NCBI GenBank assembly: GCA_017510405.1
Contig: JAFWNG010000041.1
Span: 1 to 64,000 of the forward strand
Source: Solobacterium sp.
Lineage (GTDB): Bacteria; Bacillota_I; Bacilli_A; Erysipelotrichales; Erysipelotrichaceae
Length of the DNA stretch: 64,000 nucleotides
Direction of reading: 5' to 3'
Shown here: one piece after another, positions 1-9,667 of the stretch
Position numbering within the stretch: the first letter of the stretch is position 1
Layout of the letters: each line of letters opens with the position of its first letter
Program-made: the position numbers and the translations under genes
Notes under the pieces: generated by a model
The model's input: the letters and a program-made list of their open reading frames with translations, nothing else
Told to the model about the DNA's origin: nothing
The model's database searches: none

Positions 1-599
1 GTATATATGTATGTGCATTCATTGACAGCATAATATTTCCCGGCAGCATGAAGCGCCTTCACGAGGAAAACAGGATCTTCAAAAACACTTCTCTCCGGGA
101 AGAAAACATTATTTTCCAGCAGGCATGCCCTCTTATAAATGAATCTGCTGAATCCATAGTCAATTTGTTCTTCTTTTACCGGAAAAAAGCCTTCCCGGGA
201 GAACTTCCGGAACGCATCTCCATCCAGATTTCCGTTTGAGCAGATATAACCGCCGCAGATATCCGCATTATTATTCTCAGCTGTTTCATACAGAGTTTTT
301 AATACAGAGTTACCCGGGTATAAATCATCCGCATCCATAAATGCGATATATTTCGCTTCCGAAGAACGTATGCCGTCATTTCTTGCCGCTCCGGCTCCCT
401 GATTCTTTTTATCAATTACCTTTATCCGGTCGTCTGCTTTTGCAAATCTATGAAGGATTTCACTTGAGCTGTCAGTCGATCCATCGTTTACACAAATGAC
501 TTCAATGTCTTCGAGCGTCTGCTTCAAAATACTGTTTAAACAGTTATCTATGTATTTTTCGCCGTTATATACCGGCACAATAACTGAAATTGTTTTCAT
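1..599 (-). CDS. Glycosyltransferase family 2, C-terminus beyond window edge
   Basis: The reading frame starts with ATG at 599 and stays open to the left edge, so about 199 N-terminal residues are visible. It begins MKTISVIVPVYNGEKYID, the usual GT-A start. The nucleotide-binding VNDGSTDSS segment follows near residue 40, and the metal-binding FMDADD motif near residue 88. Family 2 enzymes transfer a sugar from a nucleotide-sugar to a growing, lipid-linked glycan at the cytoplasmic membrane. It is the most distal visible gene of the exopolysaccharide operon, 29 bp after the preceding family 2 gene. Donor and acceptor cannot be told from sequence. Confidence 0.9.
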   Translation of the reverse strand, partial: MKTISVIVPVYNGEKYIDNCLNSILKQTLEDIEVICVNDGSTDSSSEILHRFAKADDRIKVIDKKNQGAGAARNDGIRSSEAKYIAFMDADDLYPGNSVLKTLYETAENNNADICGGYICSNGNLDGDAFRKFSREGFFPVKEEQIDYGFSRFIYKRACLLENNVFFPERSVFEDPVFLVKALHAAGKYYAVNECTYIY

Positions 600-628
600 A
601 AATCCACCACCCGAGTCTTATTTGACCA

Positions 629-1588
629 TTACTGCCGTTTTATTCGGATCCGCTTTTTCAATAAACTGCCGATCCACTGACTGTCTTCTTTATGCCATTC
701 ACCGTTTACCATCATTTTTAAAGCGTTTTGACCAATCATTTTAAAGTCATGAAAGGAAATACCAGTATAGAACAGCTCCCGATAATACTTTCCAAGATAC
801 TTCTTCTTGTAATAAGCATTCTCTTTTTCAGACATCCGGATTCGATCCAGGGTATTGAAAACGATATCTTTGTATTCGTTATACCTTTTTACGTAATCAG
901 ACTTTTTTACATCCGTTCTTGACATGCTGTTCTGATATTCGATGTATGCATATAACGGTTCATCCAGAAAAATCTGTTCATAGTGATAATACATTGGCAA
1001 AAGTAGCTGCCAGTTCTGTCCTCTTCTTGCAGGATATATGTCGCGGCCGGGAATCGCTTCATCAAGATACCGAACTCTTATCATATGGCAGCCGGCACAG
1101 AAAATAGCTTTCCCTAAAAGCATATTCTCAAACTGTCTTTTTTCTTCCATATGTTTATTCCTGCTTTCTTTCCGGACCGGCGTTTGCAAATCGGAAGAAT
1201 AATACACATTTGCGTCACTGGAAACAACTCCGACTTCAGGATGTTCTTCCATTACTTTCAGTCGTTTCTCTACAGACTCAGGAAAAAGAAAATCATCCGG
1301 ATCTACCCAGCATAAGTACTCACCGGTAATATGTTTTAAGCCTGTATTGATTGCACCGCCCAAGCCCTGGTTTTCTTGAAAAACATATTTCAGGATCATT
1401 TGATTCTTCTCGAAAACCGGCTGGTAATTTTGGATAATCTGTTCCGAATGATCCGTAGAACCGTCGTTAACTACGACCAGTTCAATGTTTTTATAGGACT
1501 GATCCAGAATCGATTCCAGACATCTCTCTACGGTCGTTTCCGCATTATAGCAAGGCATTATGATGCTGACTAAACTATTCTGATTCAT
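629..1588 (-). CDS. Glycosyltransferase family 2
   Basis: A 319-residue GT-A fold transferase. The N-terminal strand reads SIIMPCYNAETTVERCLESI, followed by VNDGSTDHS near residue 40 and the DxD-type WVDPDDF near residue 95. Family length is normal. Its start overlaps the stop of the preceding pyruvyl transferase gene by 4 bp, which suggests translational coupling. It probably adds one sugar to the exopolysaccharide repeat unit on the inner membrane face. The substrate is unknown. Confidence 0.9.
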   Translation of the reverse strand: MNQNSLVSIIMPCYNAETTVERCLESILDQSYKNIELVVVNDGSTDHSEQIIQNYQPVFEKNQMILKYVFQENQGLGGAINTGLKHITGEYLCWVDPDDFLFPESVEKRLKVMEEHPEVGVVSSDANVYYSSDLQTPVRKESRNKHMEEKRQFENMLLGKAIFCAGCHMIRVRYLDEAIPGRDIYPARRGQNWQLLLPMYYHYEQIFLDEPLYAYIEYQNSMSRTDVKKSDYVKRYNEYKDIVFNTLDRIRMSEKENAYYKKKYLGKYYRELFYTGISFHDFKMIGQNALKMMVNGEWHKEDSQWIGSLLKKRIRIKRQ

Positions 1589-2751
1589 TCTTCGAATACC
1601 TTCCTTAATTCACGATCAACTGTTTTAGAATATAATTCCGTTTTGTCTGCCAATACATTTTTTATTTCGTCGCTATGATTCATGATCCATTCAAACCGAT
1701 TCCAGACATCATCTTCTTTCTTCAGTTCATTTACTGCAATAACATATCGCTCATAATCGCCAAAAAGATCTTTTGCAATGCCTTTTGATTTGATTGAGTA
1801 CCCTACGACCAATGTCGGAATTCCGCTTGAATATGCTGCGATAGTCGAATGGGTTCTTGCCCCTATAAAAAAAGAGCAGGTTGAAATAATGAACTTCAGT
1901 TCTTCACAGGAGCAGTCATTTATAAGCGTAATACGGTTTGTGGATGAAAACTCCTCATACAGAACCCGCAGCGGAACACTGTCATCATTGTTGTTCCAGC
2001 TCACATGAGGTACCAGAGTGATTGCATAATCAGTAGTTTCGAGCAGATGCCGAATCAGAAAACGATAGTTATTCATTACAATTTCTGAGTTCGCATTCCG
2101 TTTCATTACCAGCGGGCTTAAGTTGATTCCGACAGATTCCACTTCGGAAGCCGCAATACCAGGTTGTTTTTTTGCTAAAGTAAATGCACTGTCCGGTATC
2201 AGCCGGACGTTTTTGATTCCGTTTTTATTCAGCAGCTCATACGTCATCGATTCCCTGGCTGTTATGAAATCGTATGTTTTTAAATCTTCTGTGAACCTTG
2301 GATCATCAAACAGTTTTTCTTCCAGAGAGCAGCCGATCAGAAGTGTCTTCTTTGCCTTTTTCCGAATCAGTTTATGGATTGCTATATACAGGGGATAGTT
2401 GTCATAGCAATATACATCTCCCCCGATAGACAGTGCAAGATCATAATCATTCCGGATACTCTTTATCGCAGCCTCATATGGCAGTAAATCCATAGGAAAA
2501 TAATCTTTTGTCAGTTTCAGATGTACATATGCCTTTATAAAAGCTGCATGATTTTTTCCGTCTGATCGTTTTGACGGCAGAATTTCATTCACGATCTCGT
2601 TTATTCCGTATCCGGCATCTTCCTCCGGAGCATCGGACAAAAGAGTAATAAATGAATCTTCCGGCAAATGTGCTGCGATCGTTCTGACCAGGGCTTCGCA
2701 CCCATGATTTCTGCTTCCGGAATGATTATAAATCAGTATTCTTTTTCCCAT
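1585..2751 (-). CDS. Polysaccharide pyruvyl transferase family protein
   Basis: A 388-residue protein of the polysaccharide pyruvyl transferase superfamily. Family hallmarks seen are the N-terminal NHGCEALVRTI segment, SIGGDVYC near residue 110, the ITARESMTYELL segment, and the C-terminal GARTHSTIAAYSSGIPTLVVGYSIKSKG written here as a span near residues 295-325. Known members move pyruvate from phosphoenolpyruvate onto a sugar as a ketal, adding negative charge to the polymer. Some relatives act differently, so the exact reaction is inferred. The gene overlaps its upstream neighbour by 26 bp and its downstream neighbour by 4 bp inside the exopolysaccharide operon. Confidence 0.85.
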   Translation of the reverse strand: MGKRILIYNHSGSRNHGCEALVRTIAAHLPEDSFITLLSDAPEEDAGYGINEIVNEILPSKRSDGKNHAAFIKAYVHLKLTKDYFPMDLLPYEAAIKSIRNDYDLALSIGGDVYCYDNYPLYIAIHKLIRKKAKKTLLIGCSLEEKLFDDPRFTEDLKTYDFITARESMTYELLNKNGIKNVRLIPDSAFTLAKKQPGIAASEVESVGINLSPLVMKRNANSEIVMNNYRFLIRHLLETTDYAITLVPHVSWNNNDDSVPLRVLYEEFSSTNRITLINDCSCEELKFIISTCSFFIGARTHSTIAAYSSGIPTLVVGYSIKSKGIAKDLFGDYERYVIAVNELKKEDDVWNRFEWIMNHSDEIKNVLADKTELYSKTVDRELRKVFEE

Positions 2752-3757
2752 GCTTCAGCCTCCTGTATAACGTTCTGACGATCGTCCTGAAATAAAACAG
2801 TCTTTTTATGCCAGCTGTGTTTTTCTTTCCCAATTCCTTCACAATACGAGCGGGAAAGCCCTTCATTGACTCCGCAGACAAATATTCAGCAATATCATGC
2901 TCAGCGTATAGTTTTGCTGTAAGTGCATCTATTGATACCCTTTCATCGTTTCCTTCAAATAGAATAGCATATGCATACTCACTGATTCTCTTTTTTATCA
3001 AGGCAGTATCTTTCGGACGATCCGCATCATCGGTTATCCATGTCAGAATCCTTTTCTGGATCTCGATCTGGATATCATAATCAACCTTTTTTCGGAACAG
3101 GTAATTCGCCTCCGTATTCAGGTATTGATAGCCGGATCCGTCCCATATCAATCCACGGTTCATTTTCTCGTAAACCTGGACCATAAATAACAGATCTTCC
3201 GCAAGAGTTACTCGCTTATCAAACCGAATATGATTCTTCTGAATAAGTTCGGCCATAATGAGTTTATTTGCCAAAAAGCCAAAATAACCATTAGCATACT
3301 GATATTGGAGAAAAAGATCTTTCAGACCATCCCGTGAAATAAACTCATCTTTATGACCTATGGTTTTTACGCCTGTTCTGACATATTCTTCATTTAATAC
3401 ATCAATGTCAGAAAAAACTACATCTATATCATTTTCTTCTGCTAAAGCTACTGCTTTCGCCAAATATTCCGGACAAAGCATGTCGTCAGCGTCCAGAAAC
3501 TGAATCCAGTCACCGTTTGCATGATCCAATCCAACATTTCGTGCGTTTGATACACCTCCGTTTGGAATAGTGATATTGTGAATTCGACTGTCTTTCTCAG
3601 CATATTCCCTTAATATACCGGAGGATCCGTCTTTCGAACCATCATCGACGCATATTATTTCATAATCCCGAAACGACTGCTTCAGAACAGAATCCAGACT
3701 TTTCCGCAGATACTTTTCTTTATTGTATACCGGTATGATAACTGATACTTTAGCCAC
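2726..3757 (-). CDS. Glycosyltransferase family 2
   Basis: A 343-residue family 2 transferase. It starts SVIIPVYNKEKYLRKSLDSV and has VDDGSKDGSS near residue 40 and the metal-binding FLDADDML near residue 92. The C-terminal third is basic and may dock to the membrane. It overlaps the upstream gene by 8 bp and the downstream pyruvyl transferase by 26 bp. It is expected to add one sugar to the lipid-linked repeat unit; donor and linkage are unknown. Confidence 0.9.
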   Translation of the reverse strand: MAKVSVIIPVYNKEKYLRKSLDSVLKQSFRDYEIICVDDGSKDGSSGILREYAEKDSRIHNITIPNGGVSNARNVGLDHANGDWIQFLDADDMLCPEYLAKAVALAEENDIDVVFSDIDVLNEEYVRTGVKTIGHKDEFISRDGLKDLFLQYQYANGYFGFLANKLIMAELIQKNHIRFDKRVTLAEDLLFMVQVYEKMNRGLIWDGSGYQYLNTEANYLFRKKVDYDIQIEIQKRILTWITDDADRPKDTALIKKRISEYAYAILFEGNDERVSIDALTAKLYAEHDIAEYLSAESMKGFPARIVKELGKKNTAGIKRLFYFRTIVRTLYRRLKHGKKNTDL

Positions 3758-4763
3758 GATGCGATCTCCTTTTTACCATCTTATCCAATAAAGAAACCTG
3801 CTTTGTTCTCATCAGCATAAGCTGCAGCTTCAGTTTCCAGTGGACCTGACCGAGTTCTGCTTTCTTTAATGCTTCATTGAGTTTTTTGTTATTCACAATG
3901 TATGAGATTTCATTGATCCGGTCGTTCTCTTCCAAAGACGCAGTTTTACTGATGCAGTTGCACGCGTAATACAGTAAATGACACCTCAGCTGATTCCTGA
4001 AATCATAGTCCTTTCTGGAAGAGAAGAAATCATCCAGAATAGAATTCATTTTTAAATAGACATCCCAGGCGCCTTTTTTATAACTGGTCGTTATTGTTCC
4101 CTGATTCTGATAGTAATGATATAAAGCCTCGTTCTTCATATAATAAAAACTGTCAGCGTAATATCCGGCAAACGCACTGAAAAGGTTGTCTTCAGACCAT
4201 TTGACGCTTTCTTCAAAATACAGCTGATGTTCATCAAGGAAACTCTTGCGATATATACAGTGCCATACAGAAAGCAGCGGGCCGTAATCGATATTCGTTC
4301 CCATGATCAGTGATGGGTAAATATCCGTGATTATTTTCTCTTTATCGTATTTTCCAGGGGTGATATTTAATGATTTCAGATATGAATGACCATTCGATAA
4401 TACTCTTTTGTAATCACTCATGACAAAGTCAACATTCTCCCTGTCAGCGATGTCTGCCATCCGTTCATACATGTCTGCTTCTACATCGTCATCACTGTCA
4501 ACAAAGCCAATGTATTCGCCTTCTGCCACTCTCATTCCCGCATTGCGGGCGGAACTCAATCCGCCGTTTTTCTTATGAACGATTTTTATGCGGCTGTCTG
4601 TTTCTGCCAATTCTTCACACATTGCTGGACAATTATCGGGAGATCCGTCATCAACAAGAATAATCTCTATATCTTTCAGGGTCTGATGAATAAGACTGTC
4701 AACGCAGCGTTTGAGATACTGTTCTGTTTTATAGATCGGGACTACAATACTGACCTTTGTCAT
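3750..4763 (-). CDS. Glycosyltransferase family 2
   Basis: A 337-residue family 2 transferase that opens VSIVVPIYKTEQYLKRCVDS. VDDGSPDNCP lies near residue 40 and FVDSDDDVEADM near residue 92. The basic C-terminal tail ends KMVKRRSHRG. It sits 31 bp after the family 4 transferase gene and overlaps the next family 2 gene by 8 bp. Its role is one step of repeat-unit assembly; specificity cannot be read. Confidence 0.9.
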   Translation of the reverse strand: MTKVSIVVPIYKTEQYLKRCVDSLIHQTLKDIEIILVDDGSPDNCPAMCEELAETDSRIKIVHKKNGGLSSARNAGMRVAEGEYIGFVDSDDDVEADMYERMADIADRENVDFVMSDYKRVLSNGHSYLKSLNITPGKYDKEKIITDIYPSLIMGTNIDYGPLLSVWHCIYRKSFLDEHQLYFEESVKWSEDNLFSAFAGYYADSFYYMKNEALYHYYQNQGTITTSYKKGAWDVYLKMNSILDDFFSSRKDYDFRNQLRCHLLYYACNCISKTASLEENDRINEISYIVNNKKLNEALKKAELGQVHWKLKLQLMLMRTKQVSLLDKMVKRRSHRG

Positions 4764-4794
4764 ACCAGCCTCCAGAATACTTCCATTCGTATAA

Positions 4795-5985
4795 TCAGCA
4801 TTCGTTAATTATCTGATATACCTTCTGAATTTCCTCTTTTTTTGTATAATCCTTCGAATTCAAAGTCGACAGGATCGTGTCTTGAATACTTTTATTGTTT
4901 ATCGTGTCTATAATTCCTGCCGCCAGTTCCTTATTATCCAAGGAAACGATAACGCCGTCTTCGCCGTCTGTGATCTGTGCAGGAGCTGTCGGATAGTTTG
5001 TTATAATAACAATCTTTTTTAAAACCTGCGCTTCTCTTACGGAAATGGACTGACCTTCAAATCGGGACGGCTGAACATAATAATCACACCATTTAATATA
5101 TGGATACGGGTTCTCTTTTTTTCCCAGCAGGATGACATGGTCTTCCATATGCCAGGCTTTTATCTTATTCCTGATCAGTTCTTCATCCCTGCCGTATCCA
5201 ATGATATACCAACAGATATTCACTCCTGAATTGAGTATCATCGAGCATACTTCGGGAACATTATCAAAGTTCTTAGCGGTCGTGTATCTTCCGATCGATA
5301 ACAGTTTGATTCGATTGTCTTCTAATTCGATGGTTTCCTCAGCCTGTTTCATCATCAGCTTATAAGGAAGTATATTCTCGATCACACATGTTTTTTCTGC
5401 CAGTCCGGGAAATACCTGAATAAATGAGTTTTTCACGCCATCAGATACAGCTGCCAGAACATCATATTGATTCCAAATACTCTCTTCCTCTATTCTGTCA
5501 CCTGCTATTTTTGTGTAATCCGTATGGATCCAGGCAATTCGTTTTTTCGCATTAACCTTCTCTACCGGGATATAGTACGGAAAAGTAAACGCAATAACCG
5601 CGTCGTAGCATTTATCGCTTATTTGGGGCAGCGCATTTTTTGTGTATTTATAACTGTATTGAATTCCTACAGAGTTCATTCCCTTTATGCCGTGTCTTTT
5701 TTTGTAGATTCCGGCTTTGAGTTTTCCGATCATTCGGCCGATCAAAACTCTGTACTGATGTTTTTTGAGTACATCTGCCATAGGAACCGCAAGGGAAGAA
5801 TACTTCTCATTCTGCGGCAGTAAATGAATGGAATCCGGGATTGCAGACATGAACGGTCCCTGATGTTTCAGTAAAAACAAATCGACATGATACATTTCTG
5901 TATCAATCTCATTCAGAAGTCCGATCAGTGCTCTTTCAGCTCCGCCGATTTCCATGTCATTCGCAATAATCAAGATATTTTTCAT
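4795..5985 (-). CDS. Glycosyltransferase family 4 (GT-B fold)
   Basis: A 396-residue GT-B transferase. The N-terminal Rossmann half begins with a hydrophobic strand and the acceptor-side motif GGAERALIGLL. The donor-binding C-terminal half contains LLSIGRYTTAKNFDNVP near residue 230 and PSRFEGQSISVREAQVLKK near residue 320, which matches the retaining-enzyme E-x7-E element. The start overlaps the stop of the DUF6625 gene by 4 bp. It is part of the exopolysaccharide operon; the sugar transferred is unknown. Confidence 0.88.
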   Translation of the reverse strand: MKNILIIANDMEIGGAERALIGLLNEIDTEMYHVDLFLLKHQGPFMSAIPDSIHLLPQNEKYSSLAVPMADVLKKHQYRVLIGRMIGKLKAGIYKKRHGIKGMNSVGIQYSYKYTKNALPQISDKCYDAVIAFTFPYYIPVEKVNAKKRIAWIHTDYTKIAGDRIEEESIWNQYDVLAAVSDGVKNSFIQVFPGLAEKTCVIENILPYKLMMKQAEETIELEDNRIKLLSIGRYTTAKNFDNVPEVCSMILNSGVNICWYIIGYGRDEELIRNKIKAWHMEDHVILLGKKENPYPYIKWCDYYVQPSRFEGQSISVREAQVLKKIVIITNYPTAPAQITDGEDGVIVSLDNKELAAGIIDTINNKSIQDTILSTLNSKDYTKKEEIQKVYQIINEC

Positions 5986-6953
5986 AGTTTTATCCTGCGC
6001 CTGATACGATAAACAATACTGCTTATCTTTCTCGGTTCATACAGAAAGCGTAATATATCACGTTTTATACTATCTTTTCTTTCTGCTTTTCCTGAATAAT
6101 ATACATCTGATTCTTTACTGATCTTTTCCCAGAAACTATCATCCGGAACAGTATTCTGTAATGTATCTATTGTATTTGGATAAATGATGATCTCATCCAG
6201 GCTGTTGGTCTTGACTTCCATTTTCCGCTTCTGCAAATGAAGATACATCATTTCTTCAAGTTTGTTCTGTCCGTCAATATTCTTCAGACAGTAAAGTTTT
6301 CCTTTTTTATAAATAAATGAAACAGGAGTTTTATCATTTCCAATGATATAAAAAGGAAAATGCCGGAAATCTATATCTGCGATCTTTGAACTGTCATTAT
6401 AAAAACGATATCCGCTTTCAAGCAATTCACCGGCAAATCCCAGATGGAATCCTTTTACGGATTCATCATACCCATAAATGACCGGAGAATGGATTACCGT
6501 TTTATATGTCGGGTACCTGAAGAAGTTTTCCGAGATTTCTTTTTTATTGCGAACAAAGCACAAATGACCGGTTCTTAATAATTTGTCATATTCACTGAAG
6601 ATATCATCCGTTAAGAACGACAGAATATCCCCAAATATAACATCGCAGTCACAGTATCCCCAAAAATCATATTCCGTTAGATATTCTGAAAAAATATAAC
6701 CGTAATATGGTTTGTAGTCACAGAGTTTATAAGGTCTGTTAAGGCAGGCTTTCTTATCAAACTTATCTTCCAGTCTCTTTTTCATGTCTGAAAAAGTCAT
6801 GTAAACATATTTCATGTTCACAGGCAGATCATCAAGTATCTGATCGGTAAACAGGAGCCAGTCAATATCCCTGTTATTTCCGCACGACTGCTTCCATAAA
6901 TGAAAATAACTATTAAATGTTCCAAAATAAGGAATAATAACGCATAACTTCAT
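5982..6953 (-). CDS. DUF6625-like protein, probable sugar-transfer enzyme
   Basis: A 323-residue protein whose start MKLCVIIPYFGTFNSYF and central YCDCDVIFGDI resemble the family called DUF6625 in capsule and EPS clusters; I recognise it by eye only. The D-C-D-V segment near residue 102 looks like a DxD metal site, so a glycosyltransferase role is plausible. It lies between a family 32 and a family 4 transferase, 1 bp after the former and overlapping the latter by 4 bp. No membrane span is evident. Function is unproven. Confidence 0.7.
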   Translation of the reverse strand: MKLCVIIPYFGTFNSYFHLWKQSCGNNRDIDWLLFTDQILDDLPVNMKYVYMTFSDMKKRLEDKFDKKACLNRPYKLCDYKPYYGYIFSEYLTEYDFWGYCDCDVIFGDILSFLTDDIFSEYDKLLRTGHLCFVRNKKEISENFFRYPTYKTVIHSPVIYGYDESVKGFHLGFAGELLESGYRFYNDSSKIADIDFRHFPFYIIGNDKTPVSFIYKKGKLYCLKNIDGQNKLEEMMYLHLQKRKMEVKTNSLDEIIIYPNTIDTLQNTVPDDSFWEKISKESDVYYSGKAERKDSIKRDILRFLYEPRKISSIVYRIRRRIKL

Positions 6954-6954
6954 C

Positions 6955-7644
6955 TTAACGCTCTTTCTTCCGACTTTTCATTATCTTATGAAGCGGTTTT
7001 GTCAATACACTGCGCATTCTTTTCGATTTTGGCATCCAGCTTTTTGCGTACCAATGAATGGAGTATGTGTTCTCTGTTATTGACAACGTCCCTGTCGGAT
7101 CATCGTATGGGTTAAAATACTCTGCCGGAAAAACAACATAGTCTTCTTTACGCTGCATCGATCCATCACACTTCAGCCCCATTCTTATAAGCGCCGCAGT
7201 ATTTAATTTCGGGCATCCTTTATAGCCGTGCCTGCCATCTAAATACGTATCGTATTCCCTCAGCATTTCATACACAGCCTTATTCCCTTTTTCGGCTCCG
7301 AAACCCATTCCCGTGTTCACATATTCATTTGTTTCAAATCCGAAAAAAGCCGGCTCTTTCAGCAGATCGTCAAAAGATCTGACTGCCTCTACATCAACAT
7401 CAAAATACAGACCCCCGTATTCATATACTTTCTGGAGCCGGACATAGTCGCTTAAAAACGCATACTTTTTCTCGTTATATAAATATGTTGTATAGTCATT
7501 CTGATAAACATCAACGTTTTCTTCATTCCATTCAATGATCTGGTAATCCGGACAATACTTTTTCCAGCTTTCAATGCATTTTTGGGCTTTCTTGTTCATT
7601 TCTCCGTGTCCAAACCAGCAGTAATGTATTATTTTGGGAATCAT
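6955..7644 (-). CDS. Glycosyltransferase family 32
   Basis: A 229-residue protein starting MIPKIIHYCWFGHGEMNKKA, the typical family 32 (OCH1/capsule type) N-terminus. The DxD donor and metal motif is in GGLYFDVDVEAV near residue 77, preceded by KYAFLSDYVRLQKVYEYGG. The stop is 1 bp before the DUF6625 gene and the start directly abuts the preceding family 2 gene. It probably transfers a hexose or hexosamine from a nucleotide-sugar onto the growing EPS unit. Length is normal for the short bacterial members. Confidence 0.9.
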   Translation of the reverse strand: MIPKIIHYCWFGHGEMNKKAQKCIESWKKYCPDYQIIEWNEENVDVYQNDYTTYLYNEKKYAFLSDYVRLQKVYEYGGLYFDVDVEAVRSFDDLLKEPAFFGFETNEYVNTGMGFGAEKGNKAVYEMLREYDTYLDGRHGYKGCPKLNTAALIRMGLKCDGSMQRKEDYVVFPAEYFNPYDDPTGTLSITENTYSIHWYAKSWMPKSKRMRSVLTKPLHKIMKSRKKER

Positions 7645-8532
7645 TTATGATACTTTCCTCCGAATATACTGTTCCAGCAGTATTCCTGCGGGAAGCGCCG
7701 CTACTGTCATCCATTTCCTGGGTGATTCTTTAATATAGTGTCTGTTTCCGGCAAGTCTGCTCTCTGCAACATAGTGAACACAGACTTTGAATAATCTTTT
7801 TTTCGATATGGGATACTGCATCCGGATCGTTCTCCAGAAAGCAAATCCTTTGGGATTTTTATAATACTGCCTGAGCATTGTATTGCTTGACCCGTCCGGC
7901 TGATACTCTACCAGGCATAAGATTTCATTCAGTACGGCCATCTCATATTTTTCATCGATCAATCGATACTTATATGACAGAGGTACATATTTCTCCCCCT
8001 CAAAAACAGGGTACGGCGGATATTCATTAATCACATCTGTACGGTAGATCAGTTTCTTATCCCCTGCTCCTCCGGCGGCATAATAACCGGACAGCGTTGT
8101 TTTCTGAAATCCTTCCGGAAAACCTTTTCCTATCAGTTTTCCTGTATTCATATCGGCATCCAGCCCGATAATACCGGCGTACCCTTTATCCTTCACTTCA
8201 ATCCACTTTTTCAGAATGAGTTCTACAGCATTTTCCGGCATTGCATCATCTGAATCTACGCAGACGTTCAGAAGTGTATCAATGTTTTCATACGCCGTAT
8301 TGTGAGCAGTATGCATACCCCCGTTTTCTTTATAGATGTATCGAATATCAAAACCATTCTCCTGCGTTTTCCAGTTTTCCACTAATTCTCTGGTATTATC
8401 AGAAGATCCATCATCGATGATCATCCAGATAAAGTCTTTACATGTCTGGTTTTTCAAAGAACTGTATGTTCTTCCTAATGTATGTGCTCTGTTGAAAGAA
8501 GGAGTAAAAACAGTTAATAGTATGTCACTCAT
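7645..8532 (-). CDS. Glycosyltransferase family 2
   Basis: A 295-residue family 2 transferase beginning LLTVFTPSFNRAHTLGRTYS. IDDGSSDNT is near residue 40 and the metal-binding CVDSDDAMPENA near residue 91. Segments such as KLIYRTDVINEYPPYP and a basic C-terminus are typical of a subfamily common in Firmicute EPS loci. The start overlaps the preceding gene by 8 bp. Donor sugar is unknown. Confidence 0.9.
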   Translation of the reverse strand: MSDILLTVFTPSFNRAHTLGRTYSSLKNQTCKDFIWMIIDDGSSDNTRELVENWKTQENGFDIRYIYKENGGMHTAHNTAYENIDTLLNVCVDSDDAMPENAVELILKKWIEVKDKGYAGIIGLDADMNTGKLIGKGFPEGFQKTTLSGYYAAGGAGDKKLIYRTDVINEYPPYPVFEGEKYVPLSYKYRLIDEKYEMAVLNEILCLVEYQPDGSSNTMLRQYYKNPKGFAFWRTIRMQYPISKKRLFKVCVHYVAESRLAGNRHYIKESPRKWMTVAALPAGILLEQYIRRKVS

Positions 8533-9637
8533 GATGATTCCCTGCCTTCAGATAAAAACTCTGCAGTTCCGCCGCAACATCTTTAATGTCGAAACCTTTA
8601 TCCTTAACCTGCTGCGTGTATGATGTCCTGATATATTTTGACAACTGAATTGCAGTATCTGCCCACTGCTCTGCTCCGGCATCAAGCGGAAGCGGATGAA
8701 CAAGATCCGTCACATAACAGTCTGAAGATACTTTATCCGAACACAATACAGGAAGCCCGCTTGTCTGAGCTTCCAGTGCAGCAATGCCAAATCCTTCATA
8801 TAAGGAAGGAAAAACAAATACATCCATGCTCTGAAGCAATTCACTGATATTTTCCCGGACACCAAGAAACATAACCTTATCCTTCAGAGAATAACTGTCT
8901 GCTTTTTCTTCGATTTCTTTTCTTAAATGACCGTCACCCACCAGCATCAAAAGACAATTTTCATTCTTTTCTACCATTTGTTTCATAATCTCAATCAAAA
9001 AAACATGGTTCTTTTGCTTTGAGAATCGTCCAACATGCCCTAAAACACAGGTATTCTCATCAATTCCCAATTCTTTACGGACGGATCGTCTGATACTTTC
9101 ATTAAAAGCAAAAGACGTTGTATCAATTCCGTTATTTATCACCTTAAAGTTCACTTTTTTCCCAAATCTGGAGATTCCCGCATCCTCAGAACAGGCAAAA
9201 AAGGAATCCGCAATAAATCGGGTCGGAAAAGACATTACGCGATAAGGAAACTGTCTCAAGTTGAAAGAATCATATGTATTATGGCTGTGCGCAATCGTGT
9301 GCAGCCCGTATTTTCGGGCAATTGACAGATATATAGCTGCCGTACTGCCGATATGACCATGAACTGCTGTATATTCAGAAGCGTGCTCATTAAAAAAGTC
9401 GATCCACCATTTTCGATAAACAAGGTAGTTTTTACCGTTAAAGCGGGGACAGCGGTATATTCTTCCGCCCAGTTCCATGATTTCCTGATCAAAAACTGCT
9501 TTGGCGGAACTGCCTTCTACAAAATCGAACTGTACTTTTGTTCGGTCTATACAACGATAAAGATTCATGATCAGAGTTTCCGCTCCGCCACGATTCATAA
9601 TTCCTATTACGTGTAAAACTCGAATTGGCTTTGACAT
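8525..9637 (-). CDS. Glycosyltransferase family 4, EpsF-like
   Basis: A GT-B transferase of about 370 residues. The chosen start is the ATG at 9637, where MSKPIRVLHVIG follows AGGTG by 7 nt. An in-frame ATG at 9661 lacks such a site. IGIMNRGGAETLIMNLYR is the acceptor-side motif, and LGHVGRFSKQKNHVFLIEI plus FPSLYEGFGIAALEAQ form the donor half with the E-x7-E element. It resembles EpsF-type transferases encoded near EpsG. It follows the polymerase gene by 30 bp and overlaps the next gene by 8 bp. Confidence 0.88.
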   Translation of the reverse strand: MSKPIRVLHVIGIMNRGGAETLIMNLYRCIDRTKVQFDFVEGSSAKAVFDQEIMELGGRIYRCPRFNGKNYLVYRKWWIDFFNEHASEYTAVHGHIGSTAAIYLSIARKYGLHTIAHSHNTYDSFNLRQFPYRVMSFPTRFIADSFFACSEDAGISRFGKKVNFKVINNGIDTTSFAFNESIRRSVRKELGIDENTCVLGHVGRFSKQKNHVFLIEIMKQMVEKNENCLLMLVGDGHLRKEIEEKADSYSLKDKVMFLGVRENISELLQSMDVFVFPSLYEGFGIAALEAQTSGLPVLCSDKVSSDCYVTDLVHPLPLDAGAEQWADTAIQLSKYIRTSYTQQVKDKGFDIKDVAAELQSFYLKAGNHHE

Positions 9638-9667
9638 ATAAACACACCTGCTTCCGATCATAGAATA